A stretch of 64,000 nt of DNA, from NCBI GenBank assembly GCA_965204565.1, contig CBDBEU010000004.1, forward strand, positions 806,001 through 870,000, read 5' to 3'. Position numbers and translations under genes: made by a program. The stretch's first letter is position 1. Each line of letters begins with the position of its first letter. Positions 9,456 to 18,715 of the stretch are shown in pieces. The notes under the pieces were generated by a model. The model was not told where the DNA came from, made no database searches, and saw nothing but the letters and a program-made list of their open reading frames with translations. This stretch comes from CBDBEU01 sp965204565 (GTDB lineage Bacteria > Pseudomonadota > Alphaproteobacteria > Rhizobiales > TMED25).

Positions 9456-10718
9456 GGCTTCGATCTCGTCTTGTTTCCGTTTCCTGGCGCCGCTCTTCTT
9501 GTCGCGCCGCCCTATCGGGTTCTCGACCTGAAAGTGCTCGGCCGCCTCGGCGTTCCCCATCGCCAGCAGCATTTCGTCCCCTAGGTCGATGGCTTCTGCA
9601 GGGCGCGTAGGTTCAACGCCCAGTGCGCGGATCACCGCGGAAGCGATGGCGCGTGCGAGGAGCGGCGGTACCGCATTGCCGATCTGACGCGCTCCGTGCC
9701 ACTTGGTGACGTTGAACCGAAACCAGTCGGGAAAACCGTGCAAACGCGCCATTTCCCTTACGCTCACACATCGGGCGTAGGCGTAATGGATAGGTCTCGG
9801 GCTGGTGAAAGCTCCGCGGGCCGAGTCCGTCCCCGCTCTGAGAGTGTTCGAAACGCCGTTGGCGGGAAGTTTGAAGAAGCGCGAGATCGGTTCCACCCGC
9901 CCCTGCTCGGTCTCTCGAAAGCGACGTCTGGAAATTTCGGTGTGCTCGGTGCGGGCGCTCGCGGTCAGTCGGTTCGGGTTCCAATTTCGCGGGCGCCCGT
10001 ATGCCCACGCATCGTTTCCGAGGCCGCGGAGCGGCTCTGCGTACCTGCTCGGTTTGCCGAAAACCGACGCCTCGACGGAATCCGACGACCGGAGTTCTTC
10101 GAAGGTTTCGGCGTCGGGTAGATCGCCCAGCGCGGCCTCGCAAGTCGGCCTTTCGGTAATCGTCCTGGGATATGCCGGAAGATCGCGACCCTTCTTGGTC
10201 CCCATGAGGATCAACCTCTGCCGGTCCTGAGGCACGCCGTAATCGGCGGCGTTCAACACCCGCCAATCCTTCCGAACATCGTAGCCGGCCGCCTCGAACT
10301 CCTCAATCAACTCGAACAGAAATTTCCGGTGCCTGCCTACGGTGAGACCCTTCACGTTTTCGAAGACGAAATAGGCGGCATCCATTTCCCTGACGATGCG
10401 CACGAAGTCCTTGACGAGAGAATTTCTCGGATCGTCGAGGGCGCGCTTTCCGATGAGCGAGAACCCTTGGCAGGGAGCGCCGCCGAACACGACGTCGACG
10501 CGTCGATGGCCGATCTTCGCCGCCGCGCGGATGTCGTCTCCGGAGACGTCCGTGACGGATCGCGGGATCGCGGCGCAGTGCGGGAAGTTGTACTTATGCA
10601 CTGCGGCATGGACCGGATCGAGTTCGACCGCCGCGACCACGTCGAAGCCGGCTTGTTCAAAGCCGAGGCTCATGCCTCCCGCGCCTGCGAACAGGTCGAC
10701 TCCAATCGGTCTCGCCAT
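9405..10718 (-). CDS. dcm: DNA (cytosine-5-)-methyltransferase
   Basis: 437 residues with all main C5-methylase motifs in order: DLFAGAGGMSLGF (residues 8-20, AdoMet site), GGAPCQGFS with catalytic Cys83, FENVKGL (ENV at 120-122), a variable target-recognition region, and RQIGNAVPPLLAR (motif X). It would methylate cytosine and protect the DNA from the facing nuclease. Vsr lies directly upstream, 17 bases away on the same strand, so the two are probably cotranscribed. The last about 17 codons overlap the 3' end of the nuclease gene on the other strand. Confidence 0.93.
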   Translation of the reverse strand: MARPIGVDLFAGAGGMSLGFEQAGFDVVAAVELDPVHAAVHKYNFPHCAAIPRSVTDVSGDDIRAAAKIGHRRVDVVFGGAPCQGFSLIGKRALDDPRNSLVKDFVRIVREMDAAYFVFENVKGLTVGRHRKFLFELIEEFEAAGYDVRKDWRVLNAADYGVPQDRQRLILMGTKKGRDLPAYPRTITERPTCEAALGDLPDAETFEELRSSDSVEASVFGKPSRYAEPLRGLGNDAWAYGRPRNWNPNRLTASARTEHTEISRRRFRETEQGRVEPISRFFKLPANGVSNTLRAGTDSARGAFTSPRPIHYAYARCVSVREMARLHGFPDWFRFNVTKWHGARQIGNAVPPLLARAIASAVIRALGVEPTRPAEAIDLGDEMLLAMGNAEAAEHFQVENPIGRRDKKSGARKRKQDEIEASYALNGRAQFVDGVAG

Positions 10719-10735
10719 GCCTTCCCCCTATCGTT

Positions 10736-11287
10736 TTACCCAACATATCGGCGCGTTGCCGTCTCGACCGGCGAAACCCGGCTTCGCAGGAAATCTTCGA
10801 CACGGCGAACTGCGGAGTCGAGATCCCGCAACTCGCACTGCCAGACGACCAGCGGCTCCCATCCGGTTTCGTTCAGCTCGGTCAACGCTCTCTTATCACG
10901 TTCTCTGTTTGTTTCAACCTTCGGTTGCCAGTATTCCGGTCGAGACTTCGGCAGTCTGCCCCACCTGCACCCGTGTCCGTGCCAGAAGCAGCCATGCACG
11001 AAGACGACCTTGCGGCGAGAAGGGAACACGATGTCGGGGGTACCTGGCAGATCCCGCCGGTGGAGCCTGAATCGGTATCCCAGCCGGTGCAGGGCGCGGC
11101 GGAGTGCGAGTTCGGGCCTTGTGTCCCTATGCCCGACCTTTGACATTATGTATGAGCGGCGCTCGGCCGTAACGTGGTCTGTCATCGGGACGATCGTCGG
11201 GCTCGATCGGGACGGACCGGGCGTCGGTTTCGCTGTGTGGGCCAATAGTGCTGCATATTCTTCGTCGCTCAGATGGAATCCCGCCAT
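10736..11287 (-). CDS. vsr: Very short patch repair endonuclease
   Basis: T:G mismatch nickase that repairs deaminated 5-methylcytosine. The diagnostic blocks are present: RSYIMSKVGHRDTRPELALR, GTPDIVFPSRRKVVFVHGCFWHGHGC and the late WQCELRD. I take the start at 11287 (MAGFHLSDEEY) because an AAAAGGCGG stretch lies before it; a shorter start at 11185 lacks a site, and a TTG at 11335 falls inside a repeat. The N-terminal 35 residues before the Vsr core are unusual for the family. It precedes dcm on the same strand, the standard pairing. Confidence 0.9.
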   Translation of the reverse strand: MAGFHLSDEEYAALLAHTAKPTPGPSRSSPTIVPMTDHVTAERRSYIMSKVGHRDTRPELALRRALHRLGYRFRLHRRDLPGTPDIVFPSRRKVVFVHGCFWHGHGCRWGRLPKSRPEYWQPKVETNRERDKRALTELNETGWEPLVVWQCELRDLDSAVRRVEDFLRSRVSPVETATRRYVG

Positions 11288-11318
11288 GGCAGCCGCCTTT
11301 TCCGGCAGTAGACCAGAG

Positions 11319-11363
11319 ACTTGAATGAGCGGCAAGCGATCGGCGAATTGGGTTCACACCCTA
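11319..11363. repeat. 45-base direct repeat, copy 1
   Basis: This 45-base stretch, containing TTGAATGAGCGGCAAGCGAT and GAATTGGGTTCACACCCTA, recurs at 23382-23426 in the same orientation with one mismatch. Copy 1 covers the gap between the NACHT gene stop (its last three bases form that stop) and vsr. It includes a small hairpin, GGGT-TCAC-ACCC. The sequences on both sides of the two copies differ. Confidence 0.85.
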
Positions 11364-14300
11364 GTTTTTTCTCTCAATGGTGAGCCTGGGCCGTAAATCG
11401 AGGAAATGGACAGCTAGTAAGACGGCGCCGCCCGGAGCTTCCTGAACTCGTTCGGCCTCTTTGCGCAGCAGCTCAAAAAGTTCATCGACACCGATCCGGC
11501 GGTTCTCGTCCGGATGTTCCCACTTTCGATCTTTCGCGAGGGTCACCAGCAAGGCGCCGGCCCTGCTATGCTTTGCAGCCATATATTTTTTCACGAGTTG
11601 ATTCCCGATGGCATCGCGCAGGTCTTTCGCGGTGCGTCCGTCGCCACGCTTGAGCTCGATCACCGCTTCATGAGCCGAGTCTACAGAATGCAAGCGAATA
11701 TCGGTTTCCTTTTCGTCCGCCGTCACAGCCTCCTGATCCACAGTGTAGATCGAGTTCGCCGCATGGCTCAGTTCCAGCGCGATTCCCCGGCGCATGACTT
11801 TCTCGTCTGATATTCCCGCCCAGACTTCCCGCGGCGAAGTATCTTGCAGAAGAAGGTCGTCGAGGTCAGACAAACGATCTTTCAAGATGGCGAACATGGC
11901 TTCATTCGTTGCGGCCGGCGCTTCGCCGCTTTGATCGAGCGCTACCGCTTGCGTTTGATCGAATACGTCAGCATCGATTTCTTGCGCCCAATTCTCTTCC
12001 GCCACGGTCAAAATTAGATCCTTGAAATCGGCACACAAAGGATCGGCAGCCATCTCGAGCTTGGCCGCCAAACCCTCTTCGCCCTTTGCGTTGAACAATG
12101 CGGTGACAATGCTATTGCGCGCCTGTTCGGCTTCATCCCGCGTATCCGGTGAATAGGACCCTTCATGCTGTGCATCGTCCTGGATCCGGACATGGCGATA
12201 GGCGAGACGAAGCAGCCGCAGCAACAGTTGCGGAGTGAAGCGCTCGTCACTCAAACCAATTGCGTTCTGACGATCCCCAAAGAGACCGGCGAACCACGTC
12301 ACGGCCTCGGACCGCTCGGCCGGCTCAACTATCTCAATCTCGCCTTCCAGCTTTTCGACGCCCGCCGGCGGATCGATCCGCATCAGGGTCGACAACCAGA
12401 CCAGACGCGGCGCAGGCGTCAACTTTCGTTCAAGCCTTTGGAGCGCCCGTTCCTGAAGTTTCGCAATTGCGGCGTCATCACCATGCTTCAAAATTACGCG
12501 CGTAACTTGCCGAACCCTTCCGATCGCGTTGTCGGCGTCACCGACCAGGTCTCCGTCCGCATCCAGCCAGGATTCGAGGCGCGGCAGAAATGGTTTCGCG
12601 ACTTTTTCCGGCGCATAGTCAATTCCTTGAAGCAAGCCCGAATGGCCATGCGCGCCCGGCGCCTGGTTCAGTTCCCAAGACAGTTCATTCCCAAGCGTCC
12701 GGTCCACCGCGTCCGGATGCGCTTCCGCGAGAGCCTCCATCCATTGAGGGAGGCCGTTTAGTTCGATCGGGCCGTACCGCGCCGCTAACCGCGCCTCTGC
12801 ATCGCTGAGCTTATTTGCCCAGTCGCGATCCTCCGCTTCGGCATAGATCGCCGCCAGACCGAGCTGCCAGTATACAAGAAGGGTATTACGCTTGTCTTCC
12901 GGTCTTTCGCTGGGAAAGGTCGGGCGATCATCGCGCCAGATCTTCATCAGAACGCGGCGAAGCCTGTCGGCCGTTTCTCGATTGAACTGCTTTTCAATGA
13001 AGCGACGATTCCAGCCCGACGACCGACTGTCGTCACCGTCATGGCGCATGGTGAGCCATAAGTTATAAGCCGTGCCCCGGCTCCGCTTAGCGGAAAAGGC
13101 GTCTTCAGGCCGATTGGCGACCTCGCGCCAAAACCGAACCCAACTGTCACGGCCCTTGGCCTTTCGGCGTTCCTCCCGCTTTTTTAGTTTAGCATGCTTC
13201 TTTTCCAAACGACGATCTTCTTTTTCGTGCTTCGATGGCTTCAGCCAATCGTCAACCCTATGCACGAATGAAGGTTCATCGGCTATGAGGGGCCTAAGCC
13301 CCTCATCGTTTCCCTTCCAGGCATCACGACCGGGCGATAAATTGATGGCTGCCTCCAGGAGCAGCGCGCGTTCGCCTCGATCGCGCGTCGCGTCGCCCAG
13401 CGCTTCGCTCACCCAGGCCAGATCCCGATCCGGTCTCAGTTGGACCGGCCCATCATAAGTCTGATTAATCTCCGCGAACCGTTTCCAAGGGTCTTTGACT
13501 TCGTGGAGCGACTGAAGCAGAGCATCATCGATCCAGAAGAGACGGGCATTATCCTCCGCATTCAGATTGGTCAGCCGTTCTCGAAGCAACTTGATCGGCT
13601 CGTCGCCGGCATGGTCCCGGTTATGCAATCGCATCGCGAGTGCGCCGGCATGAAGCCACTTGTCGTCCCGGCCGATATCGAGGCCGCGTTCGCATGTTGC
13701 GGCCAGCGCCCCGCTGAAATGTGGCCGGTGGCTGGTGATATGCGGAAACTCTTCTCGCCATTTTAGCCCTGCTGAAACCAGCGTCACGAGGCCATCGCGA
13801 AGCTCCTCAAGAACAGGGAGGTCGAGGGCCGATGCCGTTATCAACATCGGCAGTTGCCATCTAAGGTCGCCCACACTGGGATTGTCCCGCTTTATCCATC
13901 GAAGAGCCTGACAAAGCCGCTCAACCGGCATGTACTTCGGAAAAAGGCGTAGTACCGCACCGAGCGCCAATCGATCGGGCCACCGATCATCGGCGGCGAT
14001 TTCGCTCAGCCTCCTGTCATCGAGGGCGACCAGCGCATCAAGAGCCTTTATGCGCTCGACCGCGGATGTCCCGATGTCCCGGGCGACATGGAATGCGATG
14101 TCCGCACAAGCGTCGATACATCCCGCTTCAATGAGACCGATAAGGATTTTCCGCACATCCGGATTTTCCACCCCGCCATGCCAAATCCGATCGATTTCGC
14201 CCGCCAACTCTTTCGATGCAAAGCGATGGACCTGTATGTGAGGCGCCTGAAGACCTCGCCACCCACCAGGACCGTAACGGTCGGAATAGGCGCGAAGAGC

Positions 14301-15683
14301 CCGGTTTCTTTGTGTTTGTGTGAGCGACCCGGGATCGCCTTCGTTCAAGAGCACAGCGGGCTCGTTGTCCCGCAAGATCTCAAATACCCTATCTTCTCGG
14401 AGCGCCAGCCAACCCGCCACCGGCCGCTTCGACGGTCGAACGATCGTCTTGCCTTTTGTCTCCGCGAAGAGAAGCCGTTTGAGGGCTCGAAACGGCATGC
14501 CTTGTTCCCGAAGAGCCAAGAGCCGCTCCGCGGCAAGATACTCGGCAACCGAACGATGATGGAATCGTACTCGACCATATGACGCGAAGCCAAAAAGCGG
14601 ACGTTCAAGCAGCGTTTTTCGTTCGTCCGGCCTCCAATCGGACAGGACGATCGCCGGGTCGAGAGCGGCCTCCTCGTCAGCAACGTCGGATGCCGCGTTA
14701 TGGCGGACGGTCAGACGTCGCGTCACCTGACCTGCGAGCGCAAGTCGGCCGGCCCCTTCTATCGCCTTGTCGGCGGACAATTCCGCCGCCTCGGATCTGT
14801 CGTCGCCAGGAAGCAGTTTCACCCGGACATTCGTCGCGACCTGATCGCGATGCGTACGGATGCGCTTGTGTTGGCGCCAGTCCGCGCACAGTTCGATGAG
14901 GTCCTGAGGTCTGCGCGCAAACTCTTGAGCATTGCGACGCTGCAAATCCTCCAGAAGGAGAACGGGGTCGTTCACGCCCCGGTCTCGGGCAAATTCGATA
15001 ATCTGTTCGTCCGACAGCGGCATCAAGGCTACCGATCGCCATGCCGGCGGCCGGTTCTTGCTTTTGTCGTCCTGATGCTCCCAACGGTCACCCATTGCGA
15101 TCTTCGCAAATGTCTCTTCGTTGGACTCCGAGGAAGGCGCCGGAGGAACAGGCAGCACGTTTCGGACGAATCGTTCGTCGAAAGGGACCGGTCGCGTCGT
15201 TATGACGATCCTCGCCCGGTGAAGCCGATTTCCGATGCGCTTCTTCAACCGCTTGAGCGCACGCTCGAACGAGCGCAAGGTCAGTTTCAGTTCGTCGATC
15301 GAGTCCAGAAAAAATGTCGCCACGTCGGATTGTGAGGCCAGCCAAGCGTCCAGTCGGGCTTCTTCTTCCGGATCCAACAGATCGCGAAGGTCTTCGGTCG
15401 CCAAGGACGCCAGTTCGACGAAAAACGCCGGCTCACCCGCTGTCCACAGACGTTCCGCCTGTGCGCGGCATTCGTAGGTCTTCCCCGCACCGGCTTCGGA
15501 GATCATCAGTATGCGTTGTGAACGCAGCAGGTCGTCCCACGATGCTCCTCGCGCCCAACCCAGGCCGATCAAAAAAGATTGCCGGTCCGCTTCACTGATT
15601 TTTTCGTCGGGAATGTCTTGGAAGGTGCGTTCGATCATGGTTGCGAATCTTGTATCGGAGGATTTTTTTGGTTTGGATATCAT
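11361..15683 (-). CDS. NACHT/STAND ATPase with C-terminal nuclease-like domain
   Basis: 1440 residues from an ATG at 15683 (MISKPKKSSDTRF; GAGAGA upstream). A second possible start is the ATG at 15638. Walker A is SEAGAGKT (62-69) and Walker B is TFFLDSIDEL (123-132), followed by the arginine sensor region RIVITTRPVPF, as in NACHT STAND ATPases. A winged-helix-like and long helical-repeat region fills the middle, with a Lys/Arg-rich segment in it. The last 115 residues hold ETDIRL (Asp1328) and VIELKRGD (Glu1343-x-Lys1345), the spacing of a PD-(D/E)XK fold, then a DAIGNQLVKKY helix. This suggests a sensor ATPase that releases a nuclease. No partner gene is evident. The open frame extends upstream only as antisense of hsdM2. 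Confidence 0.75.
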   Translation of the reverse strand: MISKPKKSSDTRFATMIERTFQDIPDEKISEADRQSFLIGLGWARGASWDDLLRSQRILMISEAGAGKTYECRAQAERLWTAGEPAFFVELASLATEDLRDLLDPEEEARLDAWLASQSDVATFFLDSIDELKLTLRSFERALKRLKKRIGNRLHRARIVITTRPVPFDERFVRNVLPVPPAPSSESNEETFAKIAMGDRWEHQDDKSKNRPPAWRSVALMPLSDEQIIEFARDRGVNDPVLLLEDLQRRNAQEFARRPQDLIELCADWRQHKRIRTHRDQVATNVRVKLLPGDDRSEAAELSADKAIEGAGRLALAGQVTRRLTVRHNAASDVADEEAALDPAIVLSDWRPDERKTLLERPLFGFASYGRVRFHHRSVAEYLAAERLLALREQGMPFRALKRLLFAETKGKTIVRPSKRPVAGWLALREDRVFEILRDNEPAVLLNEGDPGSLTQTQRNRALRAYSDRYGPGGWRGLQAPHIQVHRFASKELAGEIDRIWHGGVENPDVRKILIGLIEAGCIDACADIAFHVARDIGTSAVERIKALDALVALDDRRLSEIAADDRWPDRLALGAVLRLFPKYMPVERLCQALRWIKRDNPSVGDLRWQLPMLITASALDLPVLEELRDGLVTLVSAGLKWREEFPHITSHRPHFSGALAATCERGLDIGRDDKWLHAGALAMRLHNRDHAGDEPIKLLRERLTNLNAEDNARLFWIDDALLQSLHEVKDPWKRFAEINQTYDGPVQLRPDRDLAWVSEALGDATRDRGERALLLEAAINLSPGRDAWKGNDEGLRPLIADEPSFVHRVDDWLKPSKHEKEDRRLEKKHAKLKKREERRKAKGRDSWVRFWREVANRPEDAFSAKRSRGTAYNLWLTMRHDGDDSRSSGWNRRFIEKQFNRETADRLRRVLMKIWRDDRPTFPSERPEDKRNTLLVYWQLGLAAIYAEAEDRDWANKLSDAEARLAARYGPIELNGLPQWMEALAEAHPDAVDRTLGNELSWELNQAPGAHGHSGLLQGIDYAPEKVAKPFLPRLESWLDADGDLVGDADNAIGRVRQVTRVILKHGDDAAIAKLQERALQRLERKLTPAPRLVWLSTLMRIDPPAGVEKLEGEIEIVEPAERSEAVTWFAGLFGDRQNAIGLSDERFTPQLLLRLLRLAYRHVRIQDDAQHEGSYSPDTRDEAEQARNSIVTALFNAKGEEGLAAKLEMAADPLCADFKDLILTVAEENWAQEIDADVFDQTQAVALDQSGEAPAATNEAMFAILKDRLSDLDDLLLQDTSPREVWAGISDEKVMRRGIALELSHAANSIYTVDQEAVTADEKETDIRLHSVDSAHEAVIELKRGDGRTAKDLRDAIGNQLVKKYMAAKHSRAGALLVTLAKDRKWEHPDENRRIGVDELFELLRKEAERVQEAPGGAVLLAVHFLDLRPRLTIERKN

Positions 15684-15783
15684 GGCTTGACATCTCTCGT
15701 AAGCCTGCCGCTGACCGCCAATCAATTCAAAGGCTTCGCAGAAACGACCTTCTCCGCCCGGCCGGCCACCGCCCCTGCTAAAG

Positions 15784-15900
15784 TTCGACTCGCTCGTTCC
15801 CATATGTCTGCTTCCGTCGACGGCGCGCGGCATAAACTCGGGATACGGGGCGAAGTCGCACCCTGTTCGCCGCCGCCGGCTTCTCATCGACGACGGGCGG
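15784..15900 (+). repeat. hsdM leader repeat, copy 2
   Basis: Nearly identical to 6661-6776 (shared blocks CGTTCCCATATGTCTGCTTC and GGGCGAAGTCGCACCCTG). After about 15895 the two leaders diverge, so the 65 bases directly before the second hsdM are unlike those of the first and may change its expression. It lies upstream of the divergent NACHT gene start. Confidence 0.75.
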
Positions 15901-15965
15901 TTCAAAACGTCACCGTCACCGGGTAGGGTTCTCCGCAGGTTCAAGATACGGGGACGGACGCGCAG

Positions 15966-17420
15966 ATGTTCGAGCAGACATTCAAAAATATCGACGACGT
16001 GCTGTGGAAGGAGGCCGGGTGCACGACCGAACTCGACTATACGGAACAGACCTCCTGGCTGCTGTTCCTGAAATATCTCGACGATCTCGAACGGGAGCGG
16101 AAACTGAAGGCCGAACTTGAGGGCACGCCGCACGATCGAATCGTCCGGGGCGAATACCGGTGGTCGGCATGGGCCGCGCCGAAGGACCGGCAGGGCCGGC
16201 TCGACCACGACGCGGCGCTGACCGGCGACGACCTGATCGGGTTCGTCGACGACGAACTGTTTCCCTATCTGCGCGGCTTCCGGCGGCGCGCCGGCGGCCC
16301 CGACACCGTCGAATACAAGATCGGCGAGATTTTCGGCGAGATCGGCAACAGGTTCCGCAGCGGCTATGCGCTGCGCGACGCGCTGGAGTTTGTCGACCGG
16401 CTGAGCTTCAACACGCAGGACGAGAAGCACGAGCTTTCCGAGCTTTACGAAGCCAAGATCAAGCGGATGGGCAACGCCGGGCGCAACGGCGGCGAATATT
16501 ACACGCCGCGCCCGCTCATCCGCGCCATGATCCGGGTGGTCGGGCCGGAAATCGGCGAACGGATTTACGACGGTGCGGCGGGTTCGGCGGGCTTCCTGTG
16601 CGAGGCGTTCGACCATCTTTCCGCGAAGCCGGACCTGACGACGGGCGATCTGGAAACGCTCCAGACCCGCACCTTTCACGGCAGGGAGAAGAAACCGCTC
16701 GCCTATGTCATCGGCGTCATGAACATGATCCTGCACGGCGTCGAGGCGCCCGATATCGTCCACGCCAACACGCTCGGCGAGAACGTCGCCGACATCCGGC
16801 CGAAGGACCGGTTCGACGTGATCCTCGCCAATCCGCCGTTCGGCGGCAAGGAGCGCAAGGAGGTGCAGCAGAACTTTCCGATCAGAACCGGCGAGACGGC
16901 GTTCCTGTTCCTGCAACATTTCATCAAAATGCTCAAACCCGGCGGACGCGCCGCCATCGTCATCAAGAACACCTTTCTGTCCAATTCGGACGGGGCGGCG
17001 ACGGCGCTGCGCCGGGAACTGCTGGAAAGCTGCGATCTGCACACCGTTCTCGATTGTCCCGGCGGCGCGTTCGTCGGGGCCGGCGTCAAGACGGTGGTGT
17101 TGTTCTTCGACAAGGGCGCGCCGACAAGACGCGTCTGGTATTATCAACTCGATCCGGGCCGCAGCCTCGGCAAGACCAACGCGCTGAACGACGACGATCT
17201 GAAGGAGTTCGTGGCGTTGCAGGCGGATTTCGCCGAAAGCCCGAAATCGTGGAGCGTCGACATCGGCGACATCGATCCGGCGACCCGGGATTTGTCGGTC
17301 AGGAACCCGAACCGGGAGGAGGAAGCGCCGCCGCGCGCGCCGGAAGAGATCATTGCCGAGATCGCGGCGCTGGACGCGGAAAGCGCAAAAATCCTGAAAA
17401 GCATCCGGGGAATGCTGTGA
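15966..17420 (+). CDS. hsdM: Type I restriction-modification DNA methyltransferase subunit, copy 2
   Basis: 484 residues, about 99 percent identical to the copy at 6852-8306, with the same AdoMet motif (YDGAAGSAGF) and NPPF catalytic motif. Its stop overlaps the GTG start of hsdS (GTGA), so the two are translationally coupled and form the functional M-S pair. The start matches copy 1 exactly. The two hsdM genes are direct repeats 9.1 kb apart that bracket the Dcm/Vsr/nuclease and NACHT genes. Confidence 0.94.
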   Translation: MFEQTFKNIDDVLWKEAGCTTELDYTEQTSWLLFLKYLDDLERERKLKAELEGTPHDRIVRGEYRWSAWAAPKDRQGRLDHDAALTGDDLIGFVDDELFPYLRGFRRRAGGPDTVEYKIGEIFGEIGNRFRSGYALRDALEFVDRLSFNTQDEKHELSELYEAKIKRMGNAGRNGGEYYTPRPLIRAMIRVVGPEIGERIYDGAAGSAGFLCEAFDHLSAKPDLTTGDLETLQTRTFHGREKKPLAYVIGVMNMILHGVEAPDIVHANTLGENVADIRPKDRFDVILANPPFGGKERKEVQQNFPIRTGETAFLFLQHFIKMLKPGGRAAIVIKNTFLSNSDGAATALRRELLESCDLHTVLDCPGGAFVGAGVKTVVLFFDKGAPTRRVWYYQLDPGRSLGKTNALNDDDLKEFVALQADFAESPKSWSVDIGDIDPATRDLSVRNPNREEEAPPRAPEEIIAEIAALDAESAKILKSIRGML

Positions 17421-18709
17421 CACAAAGCTGGTCCAGAACCACTTTGGCCGAAGCCTGCCAGATCAAGCCCCCCAAGAAGATGGCAAAACAGACGCTTTCA
17501 GACGCCGACAGCGTGTCTTTCGTGCCGATGGATCAATTGGGCATATATACCAAGGCTATTGATACCGATGGAACGCGACCACTCGCTGAGGTTTATGGAA
17601 GCTATACATATTTCGCAGAGAACGACGTGCTTCTCGCAAAAATCACACCCTGCTTTGAGAACGGCAAGCTGGGCATTGCCCGCGGACTGGAGAACGGCGT
17701 GGGATTTGGCTCCAGCGAGTTCGTAGTCTTCCGGTGTCGAAAAAAGATCGACCCTGAGTACCTGTTCTACTTTTTGTCACAAGACCGCTTCCGCGATGCC
17801 GGGTCAAAGGTGATGACCGGCGCGGTCGGTCACAAACGGGTTCCGAAGGATTTCATTGAAAGATACGAAATCCCGCTTCCACTCCTCCCCGAACAAAAGC
17901 GCATCGTCGCCATTCTCGATGAAGCGTTTCAGGGCATCGACCGCGCCGTCGCCAACACCGAAAAGAACCTCGCCAACGCCCGCGAGCTTTTCGAGAGTTA
18001 TTTGAATGCGGTTCTTTCCGCAAACGATGAACAGGCGTCGAAACTGAACAGCGCGATTGTCGCCCAAGACGATGTTGTGAGGGAGGGATGGGAAACGTCC
18101 ACGCTAGGTGACGTTACTTTGCCGATGCAAACCTGTGATCCACGGAAGAGCCCTGACAAGTCCTTTCGCTATGTGGATGTTTCCTCCGTTTCCAACCGTA
18201 CATTTGAAGTCTCGGAAGCCGCCGAACTCTTGGGAAAGGATGCTCCAAGCCGAGCTCGGAGGAAGGTAGAAGAAGGCGACATAATTTTCGCCACCATCCG
18301 ACCAACGCTTAGGCGGATTGCCATGGTGCCAAAGTGGCTGCATGGCGAGATATGCAGCACTGGTTTTTTTGTCTTCCGTCCGAGAGCAGGAATAGATGGG
18401 CGATTTCTCTACTACCACCTTTTCACGAAGTCGTTTTCAGATGCCGTTGAGGCTCTGCAATCGGGTGCAAGCTATCCTGCCGTGAATGATGGGCAGGTTC
18501 GCAAACAGCCCATCGCCTTTCCACCCCTCCCCGAACAAAAGCGTATCGTCGCCATTCTCGACGAACTCAAGGCCAATTCGACCGGGCTTGTTTGCGCCGC
18601 CCGACGCAAACTCGATCTGTTGGCCGGCCTCAAGCAATCCATCCTGCACAAAGCCTTCGCCGGCGAACTGACCGCCGCCGAACCCGTCCTTGCGGAGGCC
18701 AGCGCATGA
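17417..18709 (+). CDS. hsdS: Type I restriction-modification specificity subunit
   Basis: 430 residues from the GTG at 17417 that overlaps the hsdM stop. Two target-recognition domains are each closed by the conserved helix LPEQKRIVAILDE (about residues 155-167 and 371-383). The first domain begins with WSRTTLAEACQI and the second with GWETSTLGDVTL. Each domain reads one half of a bipartite DNA site. The C-terminus (LLAGLKQSILHKAFAGELT) is the part that reappears in the tandem array downstream. The last codons overlap an ATG for hsdR in ATGA form, but hsdR is cut after five codons by IS sequence. Confidence 0.93.
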   Translation: MTQSWSRTTLAEACQIKPPKKMAKQTLSDADSVSFVPMDQLGIYTKAIDTDGTRPLAEVYGSYTYFAENDVLLAKITPCFENGKLGIARGLENGVGFGSSEFVVFRCRKKIDPEYLFYFLSQDRFRDAGSKVMTGAVGHKRVPKDFIERYEIPLPLLPEQKRIVAILDEAFQGIDRAVANTEKNLANARELFESYLNAVLSANDEQASKLNSAIVAQDDVVREGWETSTLGDVTLPMQTCDPRKSPDKSFRYVDVSSVSNRTFEVSEAAELLGKDAPSRARRKVEEGDIIFATIRPTLRRIAMVPKWLHGEICSTGFFVFRPRAGIDGRFLYYHLFTKSFSDAVEALQSGASYPAVNDGQVRKQPIAFPPLPEQKRIVAILDELKANSTGLVCAARRKLDLLAGLKQSILHKAFAGELTAAEPVLAEASA

Positions 18710-18715
18710 ACGAGG

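Noticed and set aside
11127..11357. Minus-strand ORF starting MNPIRRSLAAHSS
   Set aside because: The shared start with the ImmA ORF is just the 45-base repeat; the rest is a shadow of vsr.
16160..17416. Long Arg-rich plus-strand frame leading into hsdS
   Set aside because: Alternative frame of hsdM; hsdS starts at the GTG at 17417.
15684..17423. N-terminal extension of the NACHT ORF to 2020 codons
   Set aside because: This part is antisense of hsdM copy 2; the real start with a ribosome site and a typical N-terminus is at 15683.
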